A DNA stretch of 5,616 nucleotides, taken from positions 1 through 5,616 of the forward strand of contig JAGODW010000123.1 in assembly GCA_017998025.1 (NCBI GenBank). Reading direction: 5' to 3'. The notes below the pieces were generated by a model, which saw only the letters and a program-made list of their open reading frames with translations, was not told the origin of the DNA and made no database searches. The DNA is from Spirochaetales bacterium (GTDB lineage Bacteria > Spirochaetota > Spirochaetia > DTKZ01). Made by a program: the position numbers and the translations under genes. This document shows positions 1 to 5,616 of this stretch, in pieces (the first letter of the stretch is position 1; every line of letters begins with the position of its first letter).

Positions 1-259
1 GCATATCGATCTTCCCAAAATCATGGACAATCTTAGCAACTGTCTGTTCTACCTGCAGATAATCGGTAACATCACAATGATACGTTTTAACAGTTACTCC
101 CGTCTCTTCCACTCGTTTTTTTGCCTGTGACATATCTTTGAGATCAATCAGCGCGACATCGGCACCTTCTTTACCGAAACGCACTGCGGTTGCCAGCCCG
201 ATATCTCCGGCTCCCCCTGTGATTACAATGCTCTTTTTTTCAAATCGTTTTGTTCCCAT
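1..259 (-). CDS. Short-chain dehydrogenase/reductase (SDR), N-terminal part, cut by left window edge
   Basis: Translating the minus strand from the ATG at 257-259 gives 86 open codons that run off the window at position 2 without a stop. The N-terminus is a classical SDR Rossmann half: the cofactor motif TGGAGDIG at residues 14-21, an acidic residue (D39, in ALIDL) at the end of the second beta strand, which favours NAD(H) over NADP(H), and the adenine-pocket CDVTD at residues 62-66. Classical SDRs are about 250 residues, so roughly two thirds, including the catalytic Ser-Tyr-Lys, lies outside. The start is supported by an AAGGA ribosome-binding site (266-270) 6 nt upstream. It follows the MDR gene by 47 nt and is probably in the same transcript. 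By context it may be a polyol or sugar dehydrogenase (sorbitol, arabitol or mannitol type) oxidising the imported substrate in the cytoplasm; the fold is certain, the substrate is inference. Confidence 0.9.
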   Translation of the reverse strand, partial: MGTKRFEKKSIVITGGAGDIGLATAVRFGKEGADVALIDLKDMSQAKKRVEETGVTVKTYHCDVTDYLQVEQTVAKIVHDFGKIDM

Positions 260-265
260 AGATTT

Positions 266-270
266 TCCTT
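266..270 (-). promoter_or_regulatory. Ribosome-binding site of the SDR gene
   Basis: AAGGA on the minus strand, 6 nt before the ATG at 259. It supports this start for the truncated SDR gene, which has no other Met codon until residue 43. Confidence 0.65.
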
Positions 271-284
271 CTGTTGTTTATTTT

Positions 285-301
285 CAGCATAATACATGCT
301 G
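285..301 (-). other. Small inverted repeat between the MDR and SDR genes
   Basis: On the minus strand CAGCAT, a 5-nt loop (GTATT), then ATGCTG form a perfect 6-bp stem within the 47-nt gap between the two dehydrogenase genes. It is A+T-leaning, is not followed by a T-run and so does not look like an intrinsic terminator. It could be a weak mRNA structure or chance. Confidence 0.3.
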
Positions 302-306
302 GATGG

Positions 307-1302
307 TTATGGAACGATCAGTACCTTAAGTACACCCTCTGTCCCCTGCTCCAGAGTTTCTATTCCCTTTACGAAGCCCTCTAGAGGTAATCGGTGAGAG
401 ATTAATTGCGATACCTGAATCTTCCCATTCTCCAGTAATCGTACCGCCTGGATGGAATTGCGAACAGATGTGTAAGTGGACAGAATGTACAATCCTTTTT
501 CAAATACCGTAAAAGCAGGCAAATCCAGGCGGGCTTCTTTCTGCGGTACGCCAAAAAGCAGGATGGTTCCCCCTTTGCGTACAAATCGGATTGTTTGGTT
601 GATAAGATACGTTGATCCTGAAGCATCAACTACAACATCAAAAAAATCCTGGGGAATTTTATCTAATGAGCTTTCAACAAAATTAGCCCCGCAACTTTTG
701 GCCAGTTCCAGGCGCTTCTCATTCTTATCGACCTGAGTGATCCGGGCAGCCCCTTGTAATTGAATAGCCTGGGAAAGTAATAACCCGATAGGTCCCGCAC
801 CCAGAATCAGAACGTTATCAGCCAACCTGAAATGGGTTCGCTCCACACCATGAAGTACGCAAGAAAGCGGCTCTACAAAAGCACCCTTTTCAAACGATAG
901 AGAGCCGATAGAAAAAACTGCTTTCTCCGGTACTACCGCATATTCAGCCATACCCCCCGGTAGGGTAACCCCTATACCGTTCCAGTTTTCACAGAAATTC
1001 TGTCGATTACTGAGGCAACTGGTACAATTGTCGCAGCTGATATTGGGTTCAATCGCTACAGGATCCCCGACCTTAAAGCGCGATACCTTTTTGCCAACCT
1101 CCTCTACGATACCCGCAAATTCATGTCCTGGTATAATCGGATAGGATCCGAGATACTCCCCGCGATAGATGTGCATGTCCGTTCCACAGATCCCGGACGC
1201 CTTAACCCGTATCTTTACATCGTGGTCACCTACCTCAGGAATGGGTACCATTTTTACCTGAGCTTGCCCGGGTTTATCGACAACTAAAGCTCTCATGTTC
1301 AT
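307..1302 (-). CDS. Zinc-dependent medium-chain dehydrogenase (polyol/alcohol dehydrogenase family)
   Basis: A complete 331-residue MDR protein, close to the usual 340-350. It has an N-terminal GroES-like catalytic domain followed by a Rossmann domain. Expected catalytic zinc ligands are C39 (GICGTD), H60 and E61 (PGHEFAG) and E144 (VEPLSC). The structural zinc lobe is complete: C90, C93, C96 and C104. The cofactor loop GAGPIG is at 168-173 and D192 after the second Rossmann strand points to NAD+. The family oxidises secondary alcohols such as sorbitol, xylitol, arabitol, threonine or butanediol; placed after a sugar kinase and polyol-type transporter genes, it most likely makes a ketose from an imported polyol in the cytoplasm. 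The first ATG is favoured because an AGGAGG site sits 5 nt upstream; the Met two codons later would be 11 nt away. It starts 21 nt after the kinase stop. The family is secure; the exact substrate cannot be read from the sequence. Confidence 0.93.
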   Translation of the reverse strand: MNMRALVVDKPGQAQVKMVPIPEVGDHDVKIRVKASGICGTDMHIYRGEYLGSYPIIPGHEFAGIVEEVGKKVSRFKVGDPVAIEPNISCDNCTSCLSNRQNFCENWNGIGVTLPGGMAEYAVVPEKAVFSIGSLSFEKGAFVEPLSCVLHGVERTHFRLADNVLILGAGPIGLLLSQAIQLQGAARITQVDKNEKRLELAKSCGANFVESSLDKIPQDFFDVVVDASGSTYLINQTIRFVRKGGTILLFGVPQKEARLDLPAFTVFEKGLYILSTYTSVRNSIQAVRLLENGKIQVSQLISHRLPLEGFVKGIETLEQGTEGVLKVLIVP

Positions 1303-1307
1303 GCAGG

Positions 1308-1313
1308 CCTCCT
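1308..1313 (-). promoter_or_regulatory. Strong ribosome-binding site of the MDR dehydrogenase gene
   Basis: A perfect AGGAGG on the minus strand, 5 nt before the ATG at 1302, inside the 21-nt gap after the kinase stop. It decides between two closely spaced Met codons (1302 and 1296) in favour of the first and indicates independent, efficient initiation within the operon. Confidence 0.8.
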
Positions 1314-1323
1314 CTTGATGCTG

Positions 1324-2856
1324 TCAAGCATGTATATTTCGTACTTCCGCTAATTGTCTGTACATATTTCGTAGGGCCGGATACACGTCCCTGTAAATTG
1401 CGTAAACCTTCCGATATGCCTCTATGTGTACAGGATCCGGCAGGACCTCTCCTGTCTTCCACCCGACACATTCAATTGCATCCTGCATATTTTTCCATAG
1501 CCCAACCGATATTCCGGCAGCAAGGGCAGCTCCCATCGCTGTTGCTTCGGTAGGATAGGGGTGTATACCAAGGGGCATTCCAAATATTTCACCCATGATT
1601 TCCTGCCAGAAGGTACTGCGGGCGCCTCCTCCTAAAAGAGTGAATCGATTAATGGGCAGGTGCAGTTCTTTAAAAACATGCATGATATCGGCCAGGGCAA
1701 ATGCAACTCCTTCATAGGTCGAGCGTAACAATCCATACTTATCGGTGGACAAGGATAGACCGATATAGGCTCCCCGGGCATAGGCATCCCAGTGAGGAGT
1801 CCTTTCACCCATCAGATAGGGAAGGAACAGTACTCCCCAGCTGCCTATAGGAAGCTTCCTTAAATTCGCCTCTAAATCCTTATAACTCTCCGATTCCGTT
1901 TTATATTCTTGTGCGAATAGGTTCTGTGCCCAGTCAAGGGCAATTCCAGCGCTCTGTACCGTTCCACAGATATTGAACTGTTCCCCCTCAAGGTCCAGGA
2001 AATGCTGCATCCGCATCATCGGATCAGGAACAGGACTTTCCGACAATGTAGATATCCAGGCACTGGAACCGATTGCAGCATACGCCTCTCCCATTCCTGA
2101 AACACCGGCTCCCCGTGTAGCACAGGCCGCATCCCCCCCACCGTATGAAACCGGAATACCCGACTTCAATCCCAATAGCTCTGCAGCCTGTATCGAGAGT
2201 GTACCCGCCTGTTTAGTTGCCAATTCGGGCGTTGGAAAAATAGTATACGGTAGATCAAGCGCTTCAATGAGTTCTGTATCCCATTCTTTTTCAGTCTGTT
2301 TAAATGCTCCTGTGAGGGAAGCATCTGAGTAGTCTGTTGTTCCGAGCTCTCCGGTTAATCGGAAACGCAGATAATCCTTGGCATTGAGAAACCATGAACT
2401 CCTGGAAAATTCTTCAGGCCGATGCTTTTTCACCCATAGAAGCTTTGGAAGCGACAGATGTTCATCTACCCGATTCCCCGTTCTACGGTAGATTTCATCC
2501 TGCTTACACACGCTCTGAATAAACGTACATTCCTCAATACTACGTGAATCCGAATGAATAAGGGCCGGATGTGTCGGTGTCCCCTCTTTATCAACCAGGA
2601 GGCAGCCGTTCATGTGTCCGGATAATCCGATAGATTCAATATTTGCCATTAAAACCGGCTCTTTGGCCACAAGCTCCTGCACAGCTTTTACTGCAGCTCC
2701 CCAGAACTTCTGAGGATGCTGTTCCGCCCATCCAGATTTAGGATACTCGGTCGGATACCGAACAGAAACGGATGCTAAAGGAATCCCTCTATGTTCAAAA
2801 ATAGAAGTTTTAACGCTTGTTGTTCCAATATCGAACACCAGGATTCCTGTTTTCAT
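1324..2856 (-). CDS. FGGY-family carbohydrate kinase, xylulokinase type
   Basis: A 510-residue cytoplasmic kinase, the usual FGGY length, expected to transfer phosphate from ATP to a ketose. Visible signatures: the N-terminal phosphate-binding DIGTTSVK at 9-16; SGWAEQHP at 41-48; the HSDSRS segment at 101-106, equivalent to NDGRS of xylulokinases; GGGDAA at 239-244 carrying the probable catalytic base D242; FLPYLMGERTPHWD at 344-357, almost the XylB consensus; and the C-terminal adenosine-site GGGARSTFW at 409-417. The substrate loop reads GLSGHMNG (77-84), where D-xylulokinases usually have GLSGQMHG, so D-xylulose is likely but not certain; another ketopentose or ketohexose is possible. I chose the ATG at 2856, which overlaps the upstream permease stop by 4 nt (ATGA) and places DIGTT at residue 9; the reading frame stays open 18 codons further up, but that extension lies inside the permease gene. 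Start is probably translationally coupled, with a weak GGGAG 10 nt upstream. Confidence 0.92.
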   Translation of the reverse strand: MKTGILVFDIGTTSVKTSIFEHRGIPLASVSVRYPTEYPKSGWAEQHPQKFWGAAVKAVQELVAKEPVLMANIESIGLSGHMNGCLLVDKEGTPTHPALIHSDSRSIEECTFIQSVCKQDEIYRRTGNRVDEHLSLPKLLWVKKHRPEEFSRSSWFLNAKDYLRFRLTGELGTTDYSDASLTGAFKQTEKEWDTELIEALDLPYTIFPTPELATKQAGTLSIQAAELLGLKSGIPVSYGGGDAACATRGAGVSGMGEAYAAIGSSAWISTLSESPVPDPMMRMQHFLDLEGEQFNICGTVQSAGIALDWAQNLFAQEYKTESESYKDLEANLRKLPIGSWGVLFLPYLMGERTPHWDAYARGAYIGLSLSTDKYGLLRSTYEGVAFALADIMHVFKELHLPINRFTLLGGGARSTFWQEIMGEIFGMPLGIHPYPTEATAMGAALAAGISVGLWKNMQDAIECVGWKTGEVLPDPVHIEAYRKVYAIYRDVYPALRNMYRQLAEVRNIHA

Positions 2857-3719
2857 CCCTTCACTGCTCCCATGGTGAGACCTTTTACCAAAGCCTTTTG
2901 GGTCATCCATCCGAGAATGATGGCAGGAAGTACGGCAATTGTAGAGGATGCGGAAAGTTGTGCCACGAACATCCCCTGCTGTTCCCTGAATCTAGCCATG
3001 TACACAGGCAAGGTAGCCGTCGGATTACCTGTCAGATTGAACCCAAGAAAAAATTCATTCCAGATGAACACGGCAACAAGCAATCCTGCAGAAATAATTC
3101 CGGTACGTGCCAGGGGGATAGCAATACGGATCAATTGTTGCATTTTTGTACAACCATCTATATTTGCAGCTTCAAAGATTTCCTTAGGCAAATCAGAGAA
3201 AAACGAATGGACCATCCAGACTACAATAGGGGTATGAAAACCGACATAGGCAAGCATGAGACCAAAGGGCGTATTGATAAGATTAAATTGCTGGTACCAT
3301 GTAAAAAGAGGAATCAATACTGCTACGGGCGGCAATAGAATGGTTGTGATGAACCAGAGGTAGAATTTATCATTGGAGCTGGAATGTTTTAGGCGTCCAA
3401 AGACCAATGCAAAAGATGCTGGAACTCCGAGAATAAGGCTCATACCGGTTCCTACAATAACCTGCAGCAATGAATTACGGACGTATTGGAGCATGGTCGG
3501 ATCTCTCAGCACTTTCTGATACGTCTCAAGGGTAGGTTTAAAAAATATGCCAGGCATGACTGCTTGTTGTTCAGTCTTAAAGCCTGAAAGGAACATATAG
3601 AGAATGGGAAAGAAATAGAGAATAGCGATCAAATAAATAAGTATCGCGAGCAAGCTCTTTTTTGTCATTCTGCGTAGCCGAATATTCCGCTGCGCTTGTT
3701 TGATTGTTTTTTCTACCAT
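2853..3719 (-). CDS. Carbohydrate ABC transporter permease (MalG/SmoG type, second membrane subunit)
   Basis: A 288-residue inner-membrane protein of the binding-protein-dependent sugar permease family. Six hydrophobic segments are visible near residues 22-44, 81-107, 118-141, 152-172, 205-229 and 255-275. The EAA loop that docks on the ATPase is canonical: EAANIDG at 183-189 followed by the IPL near 201-203. The C-terminus ends VKGLTMGAVKG, a tail common in sorbitol/mannitol-type permeases, which supports a polyol substrate. The start at 3719 is preferred over a Met 6 codons upstream (3737) because a perfect AGGAGG lies 7 nt before it, whereas the upstream ATG has that same site inside its coding sequence. 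It begins 17 nt after the first permease and its stop overlaps the kinase start by 4 nt. It should form a heterodimer with the preceding permease. Confidence 0.93.
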   Translation of the reverse strand: MVEKTIKQAQRNIRLRRMTKKSLLAILIYLIAILYFFPILYMFLSGFKTEQQAVMPGIFFKPTLETYQKVLRDPTMLQYVRNSLLQVIVGTGMSLILGVPASFALVFGRLKHSSSNDKFYLWFITTILLPPVAVLIPLFTWYQQFNLINTPFGLMLAYVGFHTPIVVWMVHSFFSDLPKEIFEAANIDGCTKMQQLIRIAIPLARTGIISAGLLVAVFIWNEFFLGFNLTGNPTATLPVYMARFREQQGMFVAQLSASSTIAVLPAIILGWMTQKALVKGLTMGAVKG

Positions 3720-3727
3720 GTCTTTTC

Positions 3728-3733
3728 CCTCCT
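3728..3733 (-). promoter_or_regulatory. Strong ribosome-binding site deciding the start of the second permease
   Basis: AGGAGG (within AGGAGGG) on the minus strand, 7 nt before the ATG at 3719. An alternative ATG at 3737, which shares one base with the stop of the upstream gene, would put this site inside the coding region, so the shorter protein is more likely. Confidence 0.8.
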
Positions 3734-3736
3734 GCA

Positions 3737-4627
3737 TCAGCTATAACGCGCGCTGCGTTTAACTATCGATCGATACAGCAGATTTACAAGAAGCAGCGTC
3801 AAGGCGACTGTCAATACAGCTAAAGCACTTGCCCGTCCAACATTGTTTGCACTGAATACTTGCATATACACAGCATAGGTAAGAGTGTAGGAGCGTGTAC
3901 CCGGCCCCCCTGCTGTAGTAACCAGGATCAAACCGAATTCCTTGATGAGGAATACCAGGCCCAGCATAACAGCAACCTGCATGTGGCCTATGATTAAAGG
4001 AAGCTTAATCTTGAAAACCTCTTGAAACCAATTAACTCCGTCAATTTCCATGCTATCCACCAGATCCATGGGAATTCCCTGCAAGCCGGATAGCAATACA
4101 AGGATGAAGAAGGGTGTCCACTGCCAGGTGAATAGAACGATAATTACTGCCAATGGATGGTAGCTCACCAAATCAACAGGCGTAAACCCTAAGAATTTTG
4201 CAATGACGCCATACCAGCCGAAAGTCGTATTGAAAATAGTAGTCTTCCAGATGACGCCGCTTGCTGTTGACATAACAAAGAATGGACCCAGCATGAGGGT
4301 CCTTGCAATGTTCACGCCGGGGATATTGTGGTCAAGCAGTAGAGCCAGTAAAAATCCAAGTACTGAACAGAGCAATAACGATACCCCGGTTATTAAGATT
4401 GTCTGTAAAAGGATACTGTAAAATTCAGGGAGATGCTTTAACGACTCAATTTTCAAAAAATATGAATAGTTATCAAAGCCGTTGAATGTACGTGGCAGAT
4501 CAGGGCGAGAAAGATTCCACCGCAGTGTTGAAAAGATAATCGTCAACAGAAATGGAACCTGCGTCATAATGGCTACTACTAGTACCGAAGGCATTAGAAA
4601 TCTATAATCAGTCTTTTGTTTTTTCAT
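3737..4627 (-). CDS. Carbohydrate ABC transporter permease (MalF/UgpA/SmoF type, first membrane subunit)
   Basis: A 296-residue inner-membrane subunit of a sugar/polyol importer, the usual length for the short MalF-type permeases. Hydrophobic segments lie near residues 10-34, 71-99, 108-127, 157-181, 213-237 and 264-286, with the family FGGY-independent GGPGTRSYTLTYAVY stretch at 240-254. In the cytoplasmic coupling loop the usual EAA is replaced by DSM (191-193), while the invariant G197 and the LP at 209-210 are kept. Start: MKKQKTDYRF at 4627 with GGGAAG 4 nt upstream; an ATG four codons further up (4639) is possible but lacks any visible ribosome-binding site. It follows the binding-protein gene by 74 nt with a hairpin in between, and pairs with the next permease. 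No ATPase gene is adjacent within the window. Confidence 0.92.
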   Translation of the reverse strand: MKKQKTDYRFLMPSVLVVAIMTQVPFLLTIIFSTLRWNLSRPDLPRTFNGFDNYSYFLKIESLKHLPEFYSILLQTILITGVSLLLCSVLGFLLALLLDHNIPGVNIARTLMLGPFFVMSTASGVIWKTTIFNTTFGWYGVIAKFLGFTPVDLVSYHPLAVIIVLFTWQWTPFFILVLLSGLQGIPMDLVDSMEIDGVNWFQEVFKIKLPLIIGHMQVAVMLGLVFLIKEFGLILVTTAGGPGTRSYTLTYAVYMQVFSANNVGRASALAVLTVALTLLLVNLLYRSIVKRSARYS

Positions 4628-4649
4628 TAGACTTCCCATACAAATAGCA

Positions 4650-4676
4650 TCCGGGATCCTACAGAAGGATCCCGGA
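4650..4676 (-). repeat. Perfect intergenic stem-loop between binding-protein and permease genes
   Basis: TCCGGGATCCT and AGGATCCCGGA pair perfectly over 11 bp around a 5-nt loop. The transcript that stops the binding protein at 4702 meets this hairpin 25 nt later. No T-run follows on the minus strand (the next bases are TGCTATTTG), so it is not a standard intrinsic terminator. Such hairpins after the binding-protein gene of sugar transport operons (as in malE-malF) are known to stabilise the upstream message or cause partial termination, which makes the binding protein more abundant than the membrane subunits. That role is inferred here; the structure itself is seen directly. Confidence 0.8.
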
Positions 4677-4701
4677 GATAGAAAGTTTCTTTAGAGACAC
4701 C

Positions 4702-5616
4702 CTATTTCTTCTTGTAGTTACCATCAATCGCAACTTTCTCGAAAACTTCCTGAGTTTTTCGAATCGCTTCATCCAGGGTGATCTTATCTACGACATAATC
4801 TGCAAGGTATTCTGTCATTTTTGTTCCTGCATCTGCGAACTCAGGAATTGCGATATACTGCAAACCTACATAGGGAACAGGCTCCAGAGTCGGTTTGGTA
4901 AAGTCCATTCCTTCCAGTGTTTTCAATGTCATTGCCGCATACGGTGCCTTTGCATACACTTCAAGTTTATACGTGGAGGAACGAGAAGCAGGAGGAGTGC
5001 TGGCTCCTGTGGGATCAAGCTCAACAGTCTTCTTCACATAATCCTTGGAGGTAGCCCAAAGCATGAAGTTAAAGGCTGCCTGTTTCTTTTCGGCAGAAGA
5101 CTTGGGGTTGATACCCATAGCCCAGTTCCACAACCAGGCAGTATTTTTCTTTAAGACCTGATGGGGAGCCATTACATAACCCAATTTGCCTCTAACCTTA
5201 GAATCGGCTGCTTCAAGCGGCGGCGCAATTGATGTTGCATCATAGTAAATACCACACTTACCAGAGGCCATAAGAGCAATACATTCATTGTATGTATAAG
5301 AAAGGATATCGGGCTGTCCCGCCTCACGCAGGATCTTCTTATACATCTGCCATGCAGCTCGCTGTTGCGGAGTATCTATAGTTGCATTCCAATTCATATC
5401 GTAGAATCGCCCGCCAAACGCATTCACAATGGTTACAAACGGTGCACCACTCATCCCCCATCCTGGAGCACCCCGCATGGTCATGCCGATAATTCCTTTT
5501 GAAGGATCATGGATCTTTTTGGCAAGTTCATAGATTTCTTCCCAGGTGGGTTCATCAGGCATCTTAAGTCCCTTCTGAGCGAACAATTCCTTGTTATACA
5601 TGGTGAATGAACTTTC
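4702..5616 (-). CDS. Extracellular solute-binding protein of a polyol/sugar ABC transporter, N-terminus beyond right edge
   Basis: The frame is open to the right edge (first residues ESSFTMYNKE), so the Met at 5601 is internal and 304 C-terminal residues are present; the family is about 430-450 residues, so the signal peptide and some 130 residues are missing. FTMYNKELFAQKGL followed by PTWEEIYELAKKI is typical of family 1 binding proteins. RGAPGWG (48-54 of the visible part), GGRFYDMNW (68-76), ALMASGKCGIYYDAT (114-128), WLWNWAMGI (161-169) and FMLWATSKDYV (184-194) match my memory of the sorbitol/mannitol-binding SmoE/MtlE group. It would deliver the polyol to the two permeases encoded downstream from the periplasm or the outer face of the membrane. 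It ends NYKKK followed by TAG. Assignment to the binding-protein family is secure; polyol specificity is a good guess. Confidence 0.92.
   Translation of the reverse strand, partial: ESSFTMYNKELFAQKGLKMPDEPTWEEIYELAKKIHDPSKGIIGMTMRGAPGWGMSGAPFVTIVNAFGGRFYDMNWNATIDTPQQRAAWQMYKKILREAGQPDILSYTYNECIALMASGKCGIYYDATSIAPPLEAADSKVRGKLGYVMAPHQVLKKNTAWLWNWAMGINPKSSAEKKQAAFNFMLWATSKDYVKKTVELDPTGASTPPASRSSTYKLEVYAKAPYAAMTLKTLEGMDFTKPTLEPVPYVGLQYIAIPEFADAGTKMTEYLADYVVDKITLDEAIRKTQEVFEKVAIDGNYKKK

Noticed and set aside
138..329. Plus-strand open frame of 63 residues near the left edge
   Set aside because: It is antisense to the SDR N-terminus, whose cofactor motif, start and ribosome-binding site are clear on the minus strand.
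1274..1471. Minus-strand 65-residue frame across the kinase/MDR junction
   Set aside because: It is out of frame with both real genes, and shows no motif of its own.
1973..2332. Plus-strand open frame of 119 residues opposite the kinase
   Set aside because: It is antisense to conserved kinase motifs and its low-complexity Ser/Pro/Ala content is what a shadow of the kinase codons would give.
2857..2910. 18-codon N-terminal extension of the kinase
   Set aside because: It lies wholly within the permease coding region; the FGGY fold begins at MKTGILVFDIGTT and the ATGA overlap is a standard coupled start.
2791..3338. Long open frames on the plus strand (148 and 173 residues) opposite the second permease and kinase start
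   Set aside because: They lie antisense to well-supported genes, have no recognisable domain and no credible ribosome-binding site, and have shadow-like composition rich in Cys, His, Arg and Ser.
4650..4676. Intrinsic terminator ending the operon after the binding-protein gene
   Set aside because: The stem is strong but no T-run follows on the transcribed strand, and the permease genes continue in the same direction with no visible promoter between them.

Overview
The window is one unbroken block of six genes, all on the minus strand and all in the same transcription direction (from the right edge to the left edge). In transcription order it reads: the C-terminal two thirds of an ABC-transporter solute-binding protein (cut by the right edge), two sugar-type ABC permeases, an FGGY-family carbohydrate kinase of xylulokinase type, a zinc-dependent medium-chain (MDR) dehydrogenase, and the N-terminal part of a short-chain dehydrogenase (SDR, cut by the left edge and not closed by a stop inside the window). 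Gaps are tiny (4-nt overlap, 17, 21, 47 and 74 nt), there is no room for a clear internal promoter, and several starts carry strong AGGAGG-type ribosome-binding sites. This is an operon fragment that begins and ends outside the window.

The genes fit together as a polyol or pentitol uptake and catabolism operon. The binding protein has sequence features I associate with the sorbitol/mannitol (SmoE/MtlE-like) binding proteins, and the second permease ends in the GLTxGAVKG-type tail common in polyol permeases. A polyol would be imported, oxidised to a ketose by the MDR and/or SDR enzyme, and phosphorylated by the kinase. With a xylulokinase-type kinase, the simplest model is D-arabitol or xylitol to D-xylulose to D-xylulose 5-phosphate. 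The exact substrate is inference. No ATPase subunit of the transporter and no regulator is encoded in the window.

The organism is a bacterium with moderate G+C (about mid-40s percent by eye), AGGAGG-type ribosome-binding sites and a tightly packed operon. A spirochaete (Sphaerochaeta/Treponema-like) or a Firmicute would fit, but the sequence alone does not let me decide.

Between the binding-protein gene and the first permease gene lies a perfect 11-bp stem, 5-nt loop hairpin, the one clear non-coding element. I see no mobile element, CRISPR array, tRNA/rRNA or obviously novel system here; this is an ordinary, well-formed catabolic operon with a few details worth checking.
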